DNA of 64,000 nt from Thauera sedimentorum (GCF_014489115.1 NZ_JACTAH010000002.1:558001-622000), one strand, 5' to 3'; shown: positions 27,791 to 36,759, numbered from the stretch's first letter. Translations and numbers: made by a program. Notes: generated by a model from the sequence alone, not told the origin.

Positions 27791-28666
27791 CTAGCGGAAC
27801 ACGATGGTCTTGTTGCCGTGTAGCAGCACACGGTCTTCCAGGTGGTAGCGCAGGCCGCGCGCGAGCACGGTCTTCTCGATGTCCTTGCCGTAACGCACCA
27901 TGTCCTCGACCGCGTCGGAGTGGTCGATGCGGATCACGTCCTGCTCGATGATCGGCCCCTGGTCCAGGTCGGCGGTGACGTAGTGGCAGGTCGCACCGAT
28001 CAGCTTCACCCCCTTCAGATAGGCCTGGTGGTAGGGCTTGGCGCCGACGAAGCTGGGCAGGAAGCTGTGATGGATGTTGATGATGCGCCCCGGGTAGGCG
28101 GCGCACAGCTCGGGCGAGAGGATCTGCATGTAGCGCGCCAGCACCATGGTGTCGCCGCGCACTTCCTCGAAGATGCGCCGCACTTCGGCGTAGGCCGCGG
28201 CCTTGTTGTCGGCGCCCACCGGCACGTGGTGGAAGGCAATGCCGTGCCACTCGACGAAACCGCGCAGTTCGTCGTGGTTGGAGATCACGCAGGGGATCTC
28301 GATGTCGAGTTCCTTCGACTGCCAGCGCGCGAGCAGGTCGTAGAGGCAGTGCTCCTGCTTGCTGACCAGCACCACCACGCGCTTCTTGACCGCCGAGTCG
28401 GTGATCTTCCAGTCCATCTGCAGCTCGTCGGCCAGCGGGCGGAAGCGCTCGCGGAACTCGGCCAGATGGAAGGGCAGCGAGTCGGCCTTGATCTCGATGC
28501 GCATGAAGTAGCGCCCGACCTCCTCGCCTTCGCGCGGCGGCTCGGCGTGCAGCGAGGTCTCGAGGATCCAGCCCTGGTGCTCGGCGATGAAGCCCGAGAC
28601 CCGGGCGACGATGCCGACGCGGTCCGGGCAGGAGGCCGACAGCGTGTAGTAGCGGGTGCGATGCAT
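27791..28666 (-). CDS. purU: Formyltetrahydrofolate deformylase PurU
   Basis: 291 residues. An N-terminal ACT domain (about 5-85; LSASCPDRVGIVARVSGF) precedes the formyltransferase-like catalytic domain with VSKQEHCLYDLL, VISNHDEL, NIHHSFLPSFVGAKPYHQAY (catalytic Asn-His and substrate loop) and the Asp in the HYVTADLDQGPIIEQD motif. It hydrolyses 10-formyl-THF to formate and THF, balancing one-carbon units for purine synthesis and glycine/methionine metabolism. It is 8 bp upstream of the thrH start region on the same strand, so the two are probably cotranscribed (thrH first). Confidence 0.97.
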   Translation of the reverse strand: MHRTRYYTLSASCPDRVGIVARVSGFIAEHQGWILETSLHAEPPREGEEVGRYFMRIEIKADSLPFHLAEFRERFRPLADELQMDWKITDSAVKKRVVVLVSKQEHCLYDLLARWQSKELDIEIPCVISNHDELRGFVEWHGIAFHHVPVGADNKAAAYAEVRRIFEEVRGDTMVLARYMQILSPELCAAYPGRIINIHHSFLPSFVGAKPYHQAYLKGVKLIGATCHYVTADLDQGPIIEQDVIRIDHSDAVEDMVRYGKDIEKTVLARGLRYHLEDRVLLHGNKTIVFR

Positions 28667-28674
28667 GGCGGGGC

Positions 28675-29286
28675 TCAGCCGGCGCGGGCGAACGCTTTGT
28701 CGATCTCGGCGCGCAGCGCGGCGTAGTCGCGCACCACCGGGTACTGCGGGAACTCGCGCACCACGTTCTCCGGCGGATGGAACAGGATGCCGCCGTGCGC
28801 TTCGCCGAGCATCGCGGTGTCGTTGTAGGAGTCGCCTGCGGCCACCACCTTGAAGTTCAGTTCCTTGAAGCGGCGCACCGCCTCGCGCTTCTGGTCGGGC
28901 ATGCGCAGGTGGTAGTTCACCAGGATGCCCTCGGCGTTGGCTTCCAGGCTGTGGCAGAACAGCGTCGGCCAGCCGAGCTGACGCATCAGCGGGTGGGCGA
29001 ATTCGTAGAAGGTGTCGGACAGGATCACCACCTGGTAGCGCTCGCGCAGGCTGTCGAGGAAGTCGCGCGCGCCGGCCATCGGCCCCATGCTGGCGATCAC
29101 TTCCTGAATGTCCGGCAGTCCCAGGCCCTTGCCCGCCAGGATGTCCAGGCGGTACTTCATCAGCGTGTCGTAGTTGGGCTCGTCGCGGGTGGTGCGGCGC
29201 AGTTCCGGGATGCCGGTGCGCTTGGCGAATTCGATCCAGATTTCGGGGACGAGCACGCCTTCGAGGTCGAGACAGACGATCTGCAC
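28675..29286 (-). CDS. thrH: ThrH phosphoserine phosphatase / homoserine phosphotransferase
   Basis: 203 residues from the GTG at 29284-29286, which yields the family opening (M)QIVCLDLEGVLVPEIW. HAD-family motifs: DLEGV (motif I; the second Asp is Glu, as in ThrH), LSDTF (motif II) and GDSYNDTAML (motif IV). ThrH dephosphorylates phosphoserine and can pass the phosphate to homoserine, linking serine and threonine synthesis. The longer open frame upstream runs into the dispersed repeat at 29369-29439 and is not coding. Same strand as purU. Confidence 0.93.
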   Translation of the reverse strand: MQIVCLDLEGVLVPEIWIEFAKRTGIPELRRTTRDEPNYDTLMKYRLDILAGKGLGLPDIQEVIASMGPMAGARDFLDSLRERYQVVILSDTFYEFAHPLMRQLGWPTLFCHSLEANAEGILVNYHLRMPDQKREAVRRFKELNFKVVAAGDSYNDTAMLGEAHGGILFHPPENVVREFPQYPVVRDYAALRAEIDKAFARAG

Positions 29287-29368
29287 GGTGGGGCCTTTGT
29301 AGGAATGGCGGAAACAGCCGGCGATTCTATCATCGCCGGCCGAGCGCCTCAGGCGCTTCGTTTCGCGC

Positions 29369-29439
29369 GTAGGAGCGGCCTTGGCCGCGATACGGTACGT
29401 GGCGAGCGAAGGCCGTATCGCGGCCAAGGCCGCTCCTAC
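29369..29439. repeat. Dispersed palindromic repeat copy
   Basis: Arms GTAGGAGCGGCCTTGGCCGC and GCGGCCAAGGCCGCTCCTAC with GATACGG / CCGTATC extension and a ~17-nt loop. It lies between thrH and yheS, 24 bp from the yheS stop. Confidence 0.92.
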
Positions 29440-29463
29440 AGGCCCTCGCATTGGGGGCGTTGA

Positions 29464-31416
29464 TTACGGCGCGTCGCCTTCGACCGCCAGCGCTTCCAGC
29501 GCCTCGGCCAGTTCCAGCCAGCGCAGTTCGGCTTCCTCGATCTGCGCGGCGAGCTCCGCCTGGCGGCGGGTCAGGCTCTGCAGCTGGGTCGGGTCCGGGT
29601 TGGCGTAGAAGGCCGGGTCGGCCAGGCGGGCGTCGAGCAGCTGCTTCTCGCCCTGCCAGCCGGCGAGCTTGCGTTCTAGCTGTTCGCTTTCCTTGACCAG
29701 CGGGCGGCGCGCGGCCAGGCGGGCCTGGCGGTCGGCGGCGGCCTGGGCACGATCGGCCTTGCGCGCGGCCTTGTCGGCAGCGCGGTCCGGGCACTCCGCG
29801 GCGGCGGCAGCCTGGGCACGGCGTTCCGCCAGCCAGTCGCGGTAGTCGTCGAGGTCGCCGTCGAAGGGCTGCACGCGACCGCCGTCGACCAGCAGGAAGC
29901 GGTCGCAGGTGGCGCGCAGCAGCGCGCGGTCGTGGGAGACCAGCACCATGCCGCCCTCGTAGTCCTGCAGCGCCTGCGTCAGCGCGTGGCGCATCTCCAG
30001 GTCGAGGTGGTTGGTGGGTTCGTCCAGCAGCAACAGGTTGGGCCGGCGCCAGATCAGCAGGGCGAGCGCCAGGCGCGACTTCTCGCCGCCGGAGAAGCTG
30101 CCGCAGGGCTCGGTGGCCGGGGTGGAAGTGCCGCCCACGCCGTCGCCGCGGAAGTCGAAACCGCCGAGGTAGTCGCGCAGCTCCTGCTCGCGCGCCGCCG
30201 GGTCGAGGCGCACCATGTGCTGCAGGGGCGATTCGTCCGGGCGCAGGGTTTCCAGCTGGTGCTGGGCGAAGTAGCCGGTAGCCAGGCCCTTGCCTTCGCT
30301 GCGGCTGCCGGCGGCCAGGGCGAGCTCGCCGGCGAGCAGCTTGATCAGCGTGGACTTGCCGGCGCCGTTGCGCCCCAGCAGGCCGACGCGCTCGCCGGGG
30401 CGCAGGGTGAGCTTGAAGCCCGACAGGATGGGCGTGTCGCCATAGCCGACCGCGCCGTCCTCGATGGCGAGCAGCGGATCGGGCGCCGGCGGGGCGTCAC
30501 GGAAGCTGAAGCTGAAGGGCGTGTCGACATGCGCCGCGGCGATGCGCTCCATGCGTTCGAGGGCCTTGATGCGGCTCTGCGCCTGGCGCGCCTTGGTGGC
30601 CTTGGCGCGGAAGCGGCGGATGTAGTCCTCGATGTGGGCGATCTCGCGCTGCTGCTTGTCGAAGAGCTGTTGCTGCTGGGCGAGGCGTTCGGCGCGCTGG
30701 CGTTCGAAATCCGAGTAGCCGCCGGAGTACAGCGTCAGGCGGCGGTTCTCCACATGGGCGACGTGGCTCACGCAGGCGTCGAGGAACTCGCGGTCGTGGG
30801 AGATCAGCAGCAGGGTGCCGCGGTAGTCGCGCAGCCACTGCTCCAGCCAGATCACCGCGTCGAGGTCGAGGTGGTTGGTCGGTTCGTCGAGCAGCAGCAG
30901 GTCGGAGCGGCACATCAGCGCCTGCGCGAGGTTCAGCCGCATCCGCCAGCCGCCCGAGAAGTCCGCCACCGGGCGTTCCAGGTCAGCGGGCAGGAAGCCC
31001 AGGCCGTCGAGCAGGGCGGCGGCGCGGGCGCGCGCGGCGTAGCCGCCGATCTCGTGCAGGCGGGCGTGGAGTTCGCCAATATGCGCGCCGTCCGCAGGGT
31101 CGTGGTGGGCTTCGAGACGGGCGAGCTCGTCCTCGATGCGGCGCAGTTCGGCGTCGCCGTCGAGCGCGTAGTCGAGCGCCGAGCGCTGCAGGGCGGGGGT
31201 TTCCTGCGCCACGTGGGCGATCACCCAGCCGGCTGGCATCTCCAGGTCGCCGCGTTCGGGGTGCAGTTCGCCGCGCAGCAGGGCGAACAGGCTGGACTTG
31301 CCGCTGCCGTTGGCGCCCGTCAGGCCGACCCGCCAGCCGGGGTGGATCTGCAGGGTGGTGTCTTCCACCAGCAGCTTCGCGCCACGCGCGAGCGACATAT
31401 TTCGAAACTGGATCAC
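29464..31416 (-). CDS. yheS: ABC-F ATPase YheS
   Basis: 650 residues, two ABC domains in one chain and no membrane segments. Domain 1 Walker A is GANGSGKSS, signature FSGGWRMRLNLAQAL; domain 2 Walker A GRNGAGKST, signature FSGGEKSRLALALL; both Walker B read [13 protein letters not shown]. The interdomain linker (AKATKARQAQSRIKALERM) and charged C-terminal coiled coil are present. It aligns along its length with E. coli YheS, an ABC-F factor acting on the ribosome. Start ATG at 31414-31416. A 5-residue-longer loop (TSTPATEPCG) before the second signature is its main oddity. Confidence 0.93.
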   Translation of the reverse strand: MIQFRNMSLARGAKLLVEDTTLQIHPGWRVGLTGANGSGKSSLFALLRGELHPERGDLEMPAGWVIAHVAQETPALQRSALDYALDGDAELRRIEDELARLEAHHDPADGAHIGELHARLHEIGGYAARARAAALLDGLGFLPADLERPVADFSGGWRMRLNLAQALMCRSDLLLLDEPTNHLDLDAVIWLEQWLRDYRGTLLLISHDREFLDACVSHVAHVENRRLTLYSGGYSDFERQRAERLAQQQQLFDKQQREIAHIEDYIRRFRAKATKARQAQSRIKALERMERIAAAHVDTPFSFSFRDAPPAPDPLLAIEDGAVGYGDTPILSGFKLTLRPGERVGLLGRNGAGKSTLIKLLAGELALAAGSRSEGKGLATGYFAQHQLETLRPDESPLQHMVRLDPAAREQELRDYLGGFDFRGDGVGGTSTPATEPCGSFSGGEKSRLALALLIWRRPNLLLLDEPTNHLDLEMRHALTQALQDYEGGMVLVSHDRALLRATCDRFLLVDGGRVQPFDGDLDDYRDWLAERRAQAAAAAECPDRAADKAARKADRAQAAADRQARLAARRPLVKESEQLERKLAGWQGEKQLLDARLADPAFYANPDPTQLQSLTRRQAELAAQIEEAELRWLELAEALEALAVEGDAP

Positions 31417-31481
31417 GTCAGCGCTTCAAAGTGCAAAGGCGTTATTCTACGCGTCCGTCCAGTACGCCCAGACTCTTGCCG

Positions 31482-32075
31482 ATGCGATCCCGTACCCCGC
31501 TCCGTCCCGCCGCCCTGCTGGCCTGCCTGCTGGTCCTGGCCGGCGGCCCCGCGCTGGCCGAATCCGACGCCGAGCGCGCCGAGCGCCTAAACGACGAGGC
31601 CAAGGCCATCCGCGACGCCGCCGACGCCCGCTTTGCCGCCGAAGAGCCGCTGTGCTACGAGCGCTTCCAGGTCAATCGCTGCATCCGCCAGGCCAAGGAT
31701 GCCCGTCTCGACGAGATCCGCCGCGCGCGCAAGCTGGAAGCCGAAGCCCGCCGCCTGGAGCTGGCCGAACGCCAGCGTCGCGCGGCCGAACTGGGTGCGC
31801 AACCGGGCGCAGCCCCCATCGTGCCTTCCGCCCCCACCCCCGATCCGCAGCCGGTCGAGGCGGACCCGGCGCAGGAGGCCCAGCGGCAGCAGCGCGAAGC
31901 CGACGCGGCGCAGCGACAGGCCGAAGCGGCCGAAGCGCGCACGCAGAAGGATGCGGAACGCGACGCGCGACGCGCCGAGGCCGAAGCCGCAGCTGCGGAG
32001 CGCGCCGAAAAGGCGGCGCGCGACCGCGCCCGTTACGAAGAGAAGATCCGCGAGCGCGAGGCCGAGAAGCGCTGA
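31482..32075 (+). CDS. Exported Ala/Glu/Arg-rich coiled-coil protein
   Basis: 197 residues from the ATG at 31482. Signal peptide (LRPAALLACLLVLAGGPALA), two Cys (in LCYERFQVNRCIRQAKDAR, residues about 57-66) that may form a disulfide, a Pro-rich spacer and then ~75 residues of continuous charged helix (EADAAQRQAEAAEARTQKDA type). Periplasmic, unknown role; similar small proteins with an LCYxRFxVNxC-type motif occur in betaproteobacteria. A further upstream in-frame ATG (31431) would spoil the signal peptide. Confidence 0.78.
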   Translation: MRSRTPLRPAALLACLLVLAGGPALAESDAERAERLNDEAKAIRDAADARFAAEEPLCYERFQVNRCIRQAKDARLDEIRRARKLEAEARRLELAERQRRAAELGAQPGAAPIVPSAPTPDPQPVEADPAQEAQRQQREADAAQRQAEAAEARTQKDAERDARRAEAEAAAAERAEKAARDRARYEEKIREREAEKR

Positions 32076-32097
32076 ACGCCCGGCACGGCAGCGCCGG

Positions 32098-32739
32098 TCA
32101 GCGCCCGCCCGCCACCGCGGCGTGCGCGCCGGCCCAGGCCAGCGCATCCTCCAGCCGGTCGTTGCCCCAGAACAGCTCCTCGCCCACCCGGAAGCTCGGC
32201 GCGCCAAACAGGCCGATTTCGGCCGCGCGCTCGGTTTGCGCGCGCAGCGCCTGCTTGTTCTCCGGCGTTCCGGCCTGCGCCAGGATCTCATCGACCGGCA
32301 GATCGAGCGCGCCAAGCAGGTCGGCGATGACCTGACGGTCGCCGATATCGCGGTCCTCGGCAAAGTTGGCCCGCATCACCGCGCGGGAAAAGGGCGCCAC
32401 CCAGCCCCCATCCACCCCCACCAGCGCCACCCGCGCGGCCAGCAGGCCGTTGCGCGGAAACTGGCTGGGCAGCCGGAACGGCAGGTCGTACTTGTCCGCC
32501 AGGCGCGCGAGGTCGCGCCACATGTAGCGCCCCTTGGGCGGATAGATGTTGAACGGCGAGTCGTTCCAGCCCAGGGCCATGAACACCGGCCCGAGCAGGA
32601 AGGGCCGCCAGGCCACGTCCACCCCGGCCGCCGCCGCGGCCGCCTCGATGCGCATCACCGCAAGATAGGAATAGGTGCTGGCGAACTCGTACCAGAACTC
32701 GAGCCGCGGACGGGTGCTGCGGTTCGCTTGTGCTGACAT
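32098..32739 (-). CDS. 2-hydroxychromene-2-carboxylate isomerase-like (DsbA fold)
   Basis: 213 residues with the HCCA/kappa-GST pattern: LEFWYEFASTYSYLA (glutathione-binding Ser within FxSxYSY), a helical insertion with RPFLLGPVF and KGRYMWRDL, and the C-terminal GLFGAPSFRVGEELFWGNDRLE (cis-Pro loop and the conserved W-G-N-D-R-L end). The family isomerises hydroxychromene carboxylates using glutathione in aromatic degradation, or acts as a kappa-class GST. Start ATG 32737-32739 has an AAGGAG site. It lies 29 bp downstream of the PhzF fusion gene, same strand. Confidence 0.9.
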   Translation of the reverse strand: MSAQANRSTRPRLEFWYEFASTYSYLAVMRIEAAAAAAGVDVAWRPFLLGPVFMALGWNDSPFNIYPPKGRYMWRDLARLADKYDLPFRLPSQFPRNGLLAARVALVGVDGGWVAPFSRAVMRANFAEDRDIGDRQVIADLLGALDLPVDEILAQAGTPENKQALRAQTERAAEIGLFGAPSFRVGEELFWGNDRLEDALAWAGAHAAVAGGR

Positions 32740-32768
32740 CGCTGTTCTCCTTTCGCGGCCTTTCACGC

Positions 32769-33812
32769 TTACAGATCGACCGCATGGCCGCTGACGACGA
32801 TCCCGCCCGCAGATGGAATGCGCACCTCCAGGTGGCTCGGCCGCCCCATCGTCTCGCCCTGGAGGATGGTGATCCTCGCCGGCGCCGCGATCAAGCCGGC
32901 ATCGCGCAGGTAGCCGCCCAGGGCGGCCGCGGCGGCCCCGGTTGCCGGGTCCTCGACCACCCCGCCGACCGGGAAGGGGTCGCGTGCATGGAAGAAATCG
33001 GCGCTTTCCCGCCACACCAGCTGGATGGTCGTCAGGTCGGCCTCCAGCATGAGCTGCTTGAGCGCGTCGAAGTCGTAGTCGAGCCGGGCGAGCCGCTCCG
33101 CGCTCGCCGCGGCAAGCACCAGGTGCCAGGCGCCGGCAAAGGCGAGCATGGGCGGTATCGCCGGGTCGAGCTCGGTCTCCCGCCACGCCAGGGTCTGCAG
33201 GATGCGGGAGAGGAGCTCGGCGGATGGTCGTGCCTGCTTCGGCGCCACCGAGGTCAGCGCCGCTGCCGGCAGCCCGTCGACCGAGCTCACGCTCACCGCG
33301 ACTTCACCCGCGGCGGTGTCGAAGCGGTACTCGCCCTCGCCGTCCAACGCGCCCAGCTTGACCCCGGCGGCAATCGTCGCGTGACCGCAGAACGGCACCT
33401 CGGCCTCCGGGCTGTAGTAGCGCACGGTGCGGCGCTTGCCCGCGGCCGGCGCCAGGAAGGCGGTCTCGGAATAGCCCACTTCCTGCGCGATGCGTAGCAT
33501 CTCGGCGGGCGGGGGCAGGCGATCGCCGATCCACACCCCGGCCGGGTTGCCGCCCTCGGGCGTGGTGGTGAAGGCGCTCAGCCGATAAAGGCTGCCGGGC
33601 GCCTCCTGCCCGCTCGCCTGGCTGCGCTTCCAGTCGTCGGTGAGCATCCCGCAGTATCCCCAGTCCTCTTCGGTGATCTCCTGGATCACCACATGGATGT
33701 GCTCGGGCCTCTTGCCGAGCACATCCACCAGGGAGTCGGTCACGTCCCGCACGATCCGGGCTTTCTGGGCACGGGTAGCGCCCTTGGTGATCTGCACGTT
33801 CACGTACGGCAT
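32769..33812 (-). CDS. Tautomerase-PhzF fusion protein
   Basis: 347 residues containing two enzymes. Residues 1-70 are a 4-oxalocrotonate-tautomerase-like unit: Pro at position 2 (the catalytic Pro1 after Met removal), Arg near residue 12 and GKRPEHIHVVIQEI. Residues about 75-347 are a PhzF-type isomerase: GNPAGVWIGDRLPP, YSETAFL with the catalytic Glu, VPFCGHATIAAGV and EDPATGAAAAALGGYL. The join has only a short linker (KRSQASGQEAPGS). The ATG 33810-33812 puts Pro at position 2; an upstream ATG would bury it. It is followed by the isomerase gene at 32739, suggesting a small catabolic or detoxification unit. Confidence 0.9.
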   Translation of the reverse strand: MPYVNVQITKGATRAQKARIVRDVTDSLVDVLGKRPEHIHVVIQEITEEDWGYCGMLTDDWKRSQASGQEAPGSLYRLSAFTTTPEGGNPAGVWIGDRLPPPAEMLRIAQEVGYSETAFLAPAAGKRRTVRYYSPEAEVPFCGHATIAAGVKLGALDGEGEYRFDTAAGEVAVSVSSVDGLPAAALTSVAPKQARPSAELLSRILQTLAWRETELDPAIPPMLAFAGAWHLVLAAASAERLARLDYDFDALKQLMLEADLTTIQLVWRESADFFHARDPFPVGGVVEDPATGAAAAALGGYLRDAGLIAAPARITILQGETMGRPSHLEVRIPSAGGIVVSGHAVDL

Positions 33813-33879
33813 GTGCGGTTCTCCACGCAAGCTGAACAAGTGTCGCCGCTCCGGGCGTCGCAGGCAGGACGGGAAAGTG

Positions 33880-34308
33880 TCATTCGGTCAGACTCCGGTA
33901 GCTTTCCAGGGCGGCACGCTCGACCCAGCATTCGGCCAGGCGCCCCCCTTCGACCCGCCAGATGGCAATCCCGGTGAATGATACCGGCCGGCCGTCCGGC
34001 GGCAGGCCGAAGATGCCCTTGTTCACACCGGTGTTGTACCAGCGCGAGACCACCCGGTCGCCGGCTGCATTGGCAAAGGTCTCGCGGATCTCCGTGTGCG
34101 CGTCGCCGTAGATGGCCTGGAACTGGCGCACCCATTCCTTGAACGGCTCGCGACCGGCTACCAGCGCGCCGCCCGACCAGATGCGGTAGTCCTCGGTCAT
34201 CAGCTCGTCGATCGCCTCGAGGTCGTGGGCGGGACCCCAGACGCGGGTCAGGAACTCGGTGGCGAGGGCGACGGCACGTTCGGACGGCGTCGAATGCGAT
34301 TCATGCAT
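33880..34308 (-). CDS. SnoaL/NTF2-like polyketide-cyclase-type protein
   Basis: 142 residues, NTF2/cystatin-like fold of the SnoaL-like ester-cyclase group: an N-terminal helix (AVALATEFLTRVWGPAHDLEAIDELM), DYRIW, a central FKEWVRQFQAIYGDAHTEIRE and strands SRWYNTGVNKG...GIAIWRVEGGRLAECWVE. Members include polyketide cyclases, dehydratases and many unassigned enzymes. Start at 34306-34308 (Met-His-Glu). It lies 67 bp upstream of the tautomerase-PhzF gene and could share a transcript; no aromatic or polyketide genes are adjacent. Confidence 0.83.
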   Translation of the reverse strand: MHESHSTPSERAVALATEFLTRVWGPAHDLEAIDELMTEDYRIWSGGALVAGREPFKEWVRQFQAIYGDAHTEIRETFANAAGDRVVSRWYNTGVNKGIFGLPPDGRPVSFTGIAIWRVEGGRLAECWVERAALESYRSLTE

Positions 34309-34364
34309 GGATGTCTCCAGTCGATACTGCTGCGGACCGCCCGGCCTCGGGCGGTCCGGCCTCG

Positions 34365-34739
34365 TCAATGCGGACGGATGCTGCGCTCCACGGCCGCGCC
34401 CGGCAGACGGCCCAGGCGTTCGGCCAACTCCCGTGTGACCGCGCTGCCGCCGCGGGGATCCAGCCAGCCTGCAAGCCGTGCCAGCCAGCCCCGGCGCGGT
34501 GCCGGCAGCGCCGCGCGCAGGGTCAGCTCCGCGCCGTGGCAGCTGCTCATCACCACCGCGGTGGGAAGGTCGAGCACGTAGGACTGCCCGGCCTGCAGGA
34601 CGATGTCGCGGTCGTCGCCGTACTGGGTGATCCACACGCAGCCGCGGCGGCAGATCAGTTCGGTGCCCGCCGCATCGGTCAGCATCTGCGTGGCGCGGGG
34701 CGCGAGTTGCCGGGTGGTGATGCCATAGTGCGTGTCCAT
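34365..34739 (-). CDS. DUF2917-domain protein
   Basis: 124 residues from ATG 34737-34739, which has an AGGAGG site 7 nt upstream. The first ~80 residues form the DUF2917 beta-rich, cupin-like unit (ELICRRGCVWITQYGDDRDIVLQAGQ, within residues 25-55); the remainder is a charged helix rich in Arg. Function unknown. It is divergent from a LysR gene at 34875, an arrangement I recall as recurrent in betaproteobacteria, so it is probably that regulator's target. Confidence 0.82.
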   Translation of the reverse strand: MDTHYGITTRQLAPRATQMLTDAAGTELICRRGCVWITQYGDDRDIVLQAGQSYVLDLPTAVVMSSCHGAELTLRAALPAPRRGWLARLAGWLDPRGGSAVTRELAERLGRLPGAAVERSIRPH

Positions 34740-34874
34740 GATCAGACCTCCTGCATCCAACAGGCCGTCGCCGTGGGTCTACAGATGCCCGGACCGACTG
34801 CCTTGCATGCAGTATCGTCATCCACTAGGCTGCCAACAAACGGTCATTTCGCATTCAATGGATGCGCCACACGC

Positions 34875-35774
34875 ATGCATAGCACGCTACTGCAACTTCC
34901 CCCGCTCGATCCGCTGCGCGGCTTCGTCGCCGCCGCGCGCCATCTGTCCTTCACCCGCGCGGCCGACGAACTGTGCCTGACCCAGTCGGCCATCAGCCGC
35001 CAGGTGCAGACGCTGGAGGGTGCGCTGGGCGTGGCGCTGTTCGTGCGCGGGGTGCGCAGCCTGCAACTCACCGCCGAGGGCGCACGCCTGGCCGCCGCGG
35101 CGGAAGGCTGGCTGGCCGAGTATGGCCGCCTGGCCGACGCCCTGCGCCAGCCCGGCGAGCGCCCGGTCACGGTGACCGCGTCGATCGGCATCTCGGCGCT
35201 GTGGCTGGTGCCCCGCCTGCGCGAGTTCCAGCAGCGCCATCCGGCCACCGAGGTGCGCATCGCCGCCGGCAACCGCATCGTGGACCTCGCCCGCGAGGAC
35301 ATCGACCTGGCGCTGCGCTACTGCGCCGACCACGACGCCCCGCCGCGGGCGATCAAGCTGTTCGGCGAGACGGTGCTGCCGGTCGGCCATCCGTCCATCG
35401 CCGCCGGGCTGGAACTCACCGCCGAGACCCTGCCGCAGCTCACCCTGCTCGACTACGACGAACCCGGTTATCCGTGGCTGGGCTGGGAGCACTGGCTGGC
35501 GGCCATCGGCCTGGACGGCGTGCGCCCGCGCGCGCGCATCGGCTTCTCGCATTACGACCAGCTGATCCACGCGGCCGCCACCGGGCACGGCCTGGCCATC
35601 GGCCGGGCGGTGCTGATCGACCCGCTGATCGAGGACGGCCGGCTGATGCCGGTGGGGGCGCGGCAAGTGGCAATGCCGGGACGCGGCTTCTGGCTGGTGC
35701 CGGCGCCGCGGCCGATGCGCCCGGAGGTCGAACGCTTTGCCGACTGGGTGGTGGAGAGCGCCGGCGCCGTGTAG
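34875..35774 (+). CDS. LysR-family regulator (GcvA-like)
   Basis: 299 residues. N-terminal HTH (LPPLDPLRGFVAAARHLSFTRAADELCLTQSAISRQV, about 8-44) is of the GcvA subgroup (PL-L-F-AAAR-LSFT-AA-EL). The effector domain ends with a GLAIGRAVLIDPLIEDGRL segment typical of that group. The start ATG 34875 sits just before the conserved part. Divergent from the DUF2917 gene with a 135-bp shared upstream region. The TAG stop (35772-35774) is formed by the left arm of a dispersed palindromic repeat. Confidence 0.92.
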   Translation: MHSTLLQLPPLDPLRGFVAAARHLSFTRAADELCLTQSAISRQVQTLEGALGVALFVRGVRSLQLTAEGARLAAAAEGWLAEYGRLADALRQPGERPVTVTASIGISALWLVPRLREFQQRHPATEVRIAAGNRIVDLAREDIDLALRYCADHDAPPRAIKLFGETVLPVGHPSIAAGLELTAETLPQLTLLDYDEPGYPWLGWEHWLAAIGLDGVRPRARIGFSHYDQLIHAAATGHGLAIGRAVLIDPLIEDGRLMPVGARQVAMPGRGFWLVPAPRPMRPEVERFADWVVESAGAV

Positions 35775-35842
35775 GAGCGGCCTTGGCCGCGATGCGGACT
35801 GCAGGACAACGGGCGCCGCATCGCGGCCAAGGCCGCTCCTAC
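35771..35842. repeat. Dispersed palindromic repeat, supplies the LysR stop
   Basis: Arms GTAGGAGCGGCCTTGGCCGC and GCGGCCAAGGCCGCTCCTAC, with GATGCGG / CGCATC extensions and a loop of about 18 nt. Its GTAG contains the stop codon of the upstream LysR gene. Confidence 0.93.
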
Positions 35843-35859
35843 AAGACAATGCGCGGGAA

Positions 35860-36759
35860 TCAGCGGGCGGCGGGCGCCGGGCGGTTGGCGATCCAGATGC
35901 CCAGACCGACCAGGCCGAGCGCGGCGAACACCGCCGGGGTGAGCGGCTCGGCGAGCAGGATGCCGCCGGCCAGCACGCCGAGCACCGGGGTGAGGAAGGA
36001 GAAGGAACTCAGCCGGGTGGCCGGGTAGTGGCGGATCAGCCAGAACCAGCCAAGGTAGCTGGCCGTGGCGACGATGACCACCTGGAAGGCGAGGCTGGCC
36101 CACACCGCGGCCGAGGGCGCGAACACGCCGGGCTCGCCGAGCACGAGCGACAGCGGCGGCAGCACCAGCGCGGACACCGCCAGCTGGTAGATCAGCATCT
36201 TCTCGGCGCTGGCGCGCGCCAGCACCGTGGCCTTGACGGTGAGCGTGGTCGCCGCCCAGAACATCGCCGCCAGGAAGATCAGCAGGTCGCCGATCCACGC
36301 ATCGCCCTCCGGGCCGAACAGGTTCTCGCCGAACAGCACCAGCACGCCGGCGAAGGCCAGCGCCATGCCGGCCCACTGGGCGCGGCGCATGTGCTCGTGC
36401 GGCAGCAGCCAGACCGCGCCGAGGGCGACGAAGAAGGGTGCGGTGTACAGGAAGATCACCCCGCGCGAAGCGGTGGTGTATTCCAGGCCGAGGAAGATCA
36501 GCGCGAACTCGCCGGCGAACAGCAGCCCGGCGAGCAGGCCCGCGCCCAGGGTGCCGTCGGCCTCGAACAGCCGCACCCGGCGCAAGCTGGCCCAGGCGAA
36601 CACCAGCACGGTGGCGCCTATCGAGCGCAGGCCGGCCTGCCACACCGGCGAAATGCCGGCGCTGCCGAACTTGATGGCCACCTGCTGCAGGCCCCAGATG
36701 GTGCAGAACAGCACCATCAGGCCGACGGCGGTACGGTCGAGCTGGGTCTTCGGGGGCAT
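35860..36759 (-). CDS. EamA-family drug/metabolite exporter
   Basis: 299 residues, 10 predicted helices in two EamA repeats: first FCTIWGLQQVAIKFG...TTASRGVIFLYTAPFFVAL, second MFWAATTLTVKATVL...RLSSFSFLTPVLGVLAGGILLAEPLTP. DMT-superfamily exporters of this type expel amino acids, nucleosides or other metabolites; the substrate is not evident. The start is the ATG 36757-36759. The leader contains a run of TTGTT repeats. It lies between two palindromic repeats (35771 and 36840). Confidence 0.92.
   Translation of the reverse strand: MPPKTQLDRTAVGLMVLFCTIWGLQQVAIKFGSAGISPVWQAGLRSIGATVLVFAWASLRRVRLFEADGTLGAGLLAGLLFAGEFALIFLGLEYTTASRGVIFLYTAPFFVALGAVWLLPHEHMRRAQWAGMALAFAGVLVLFGENLFGPEGDAWIGDLLIFLAAMFWAATTLTVKATVLARASAEKMLIYQLAVSALVLPPLSLVLGEPGVFAPSAAVWASLAFQVVIVATASYLGWFWLIRHYPATRLSSFSFLTPVLGVLAGGILLAEPLTPAVFAALGLVGLGIWIANRPAPAAR

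Noticed and set aside
34311..34874. An N-terminal extension of the second LysR gene
   Set aside because: It runs over the opposite-strand DUF2917 gene, and the LysR family start matches the ATG at 34875.
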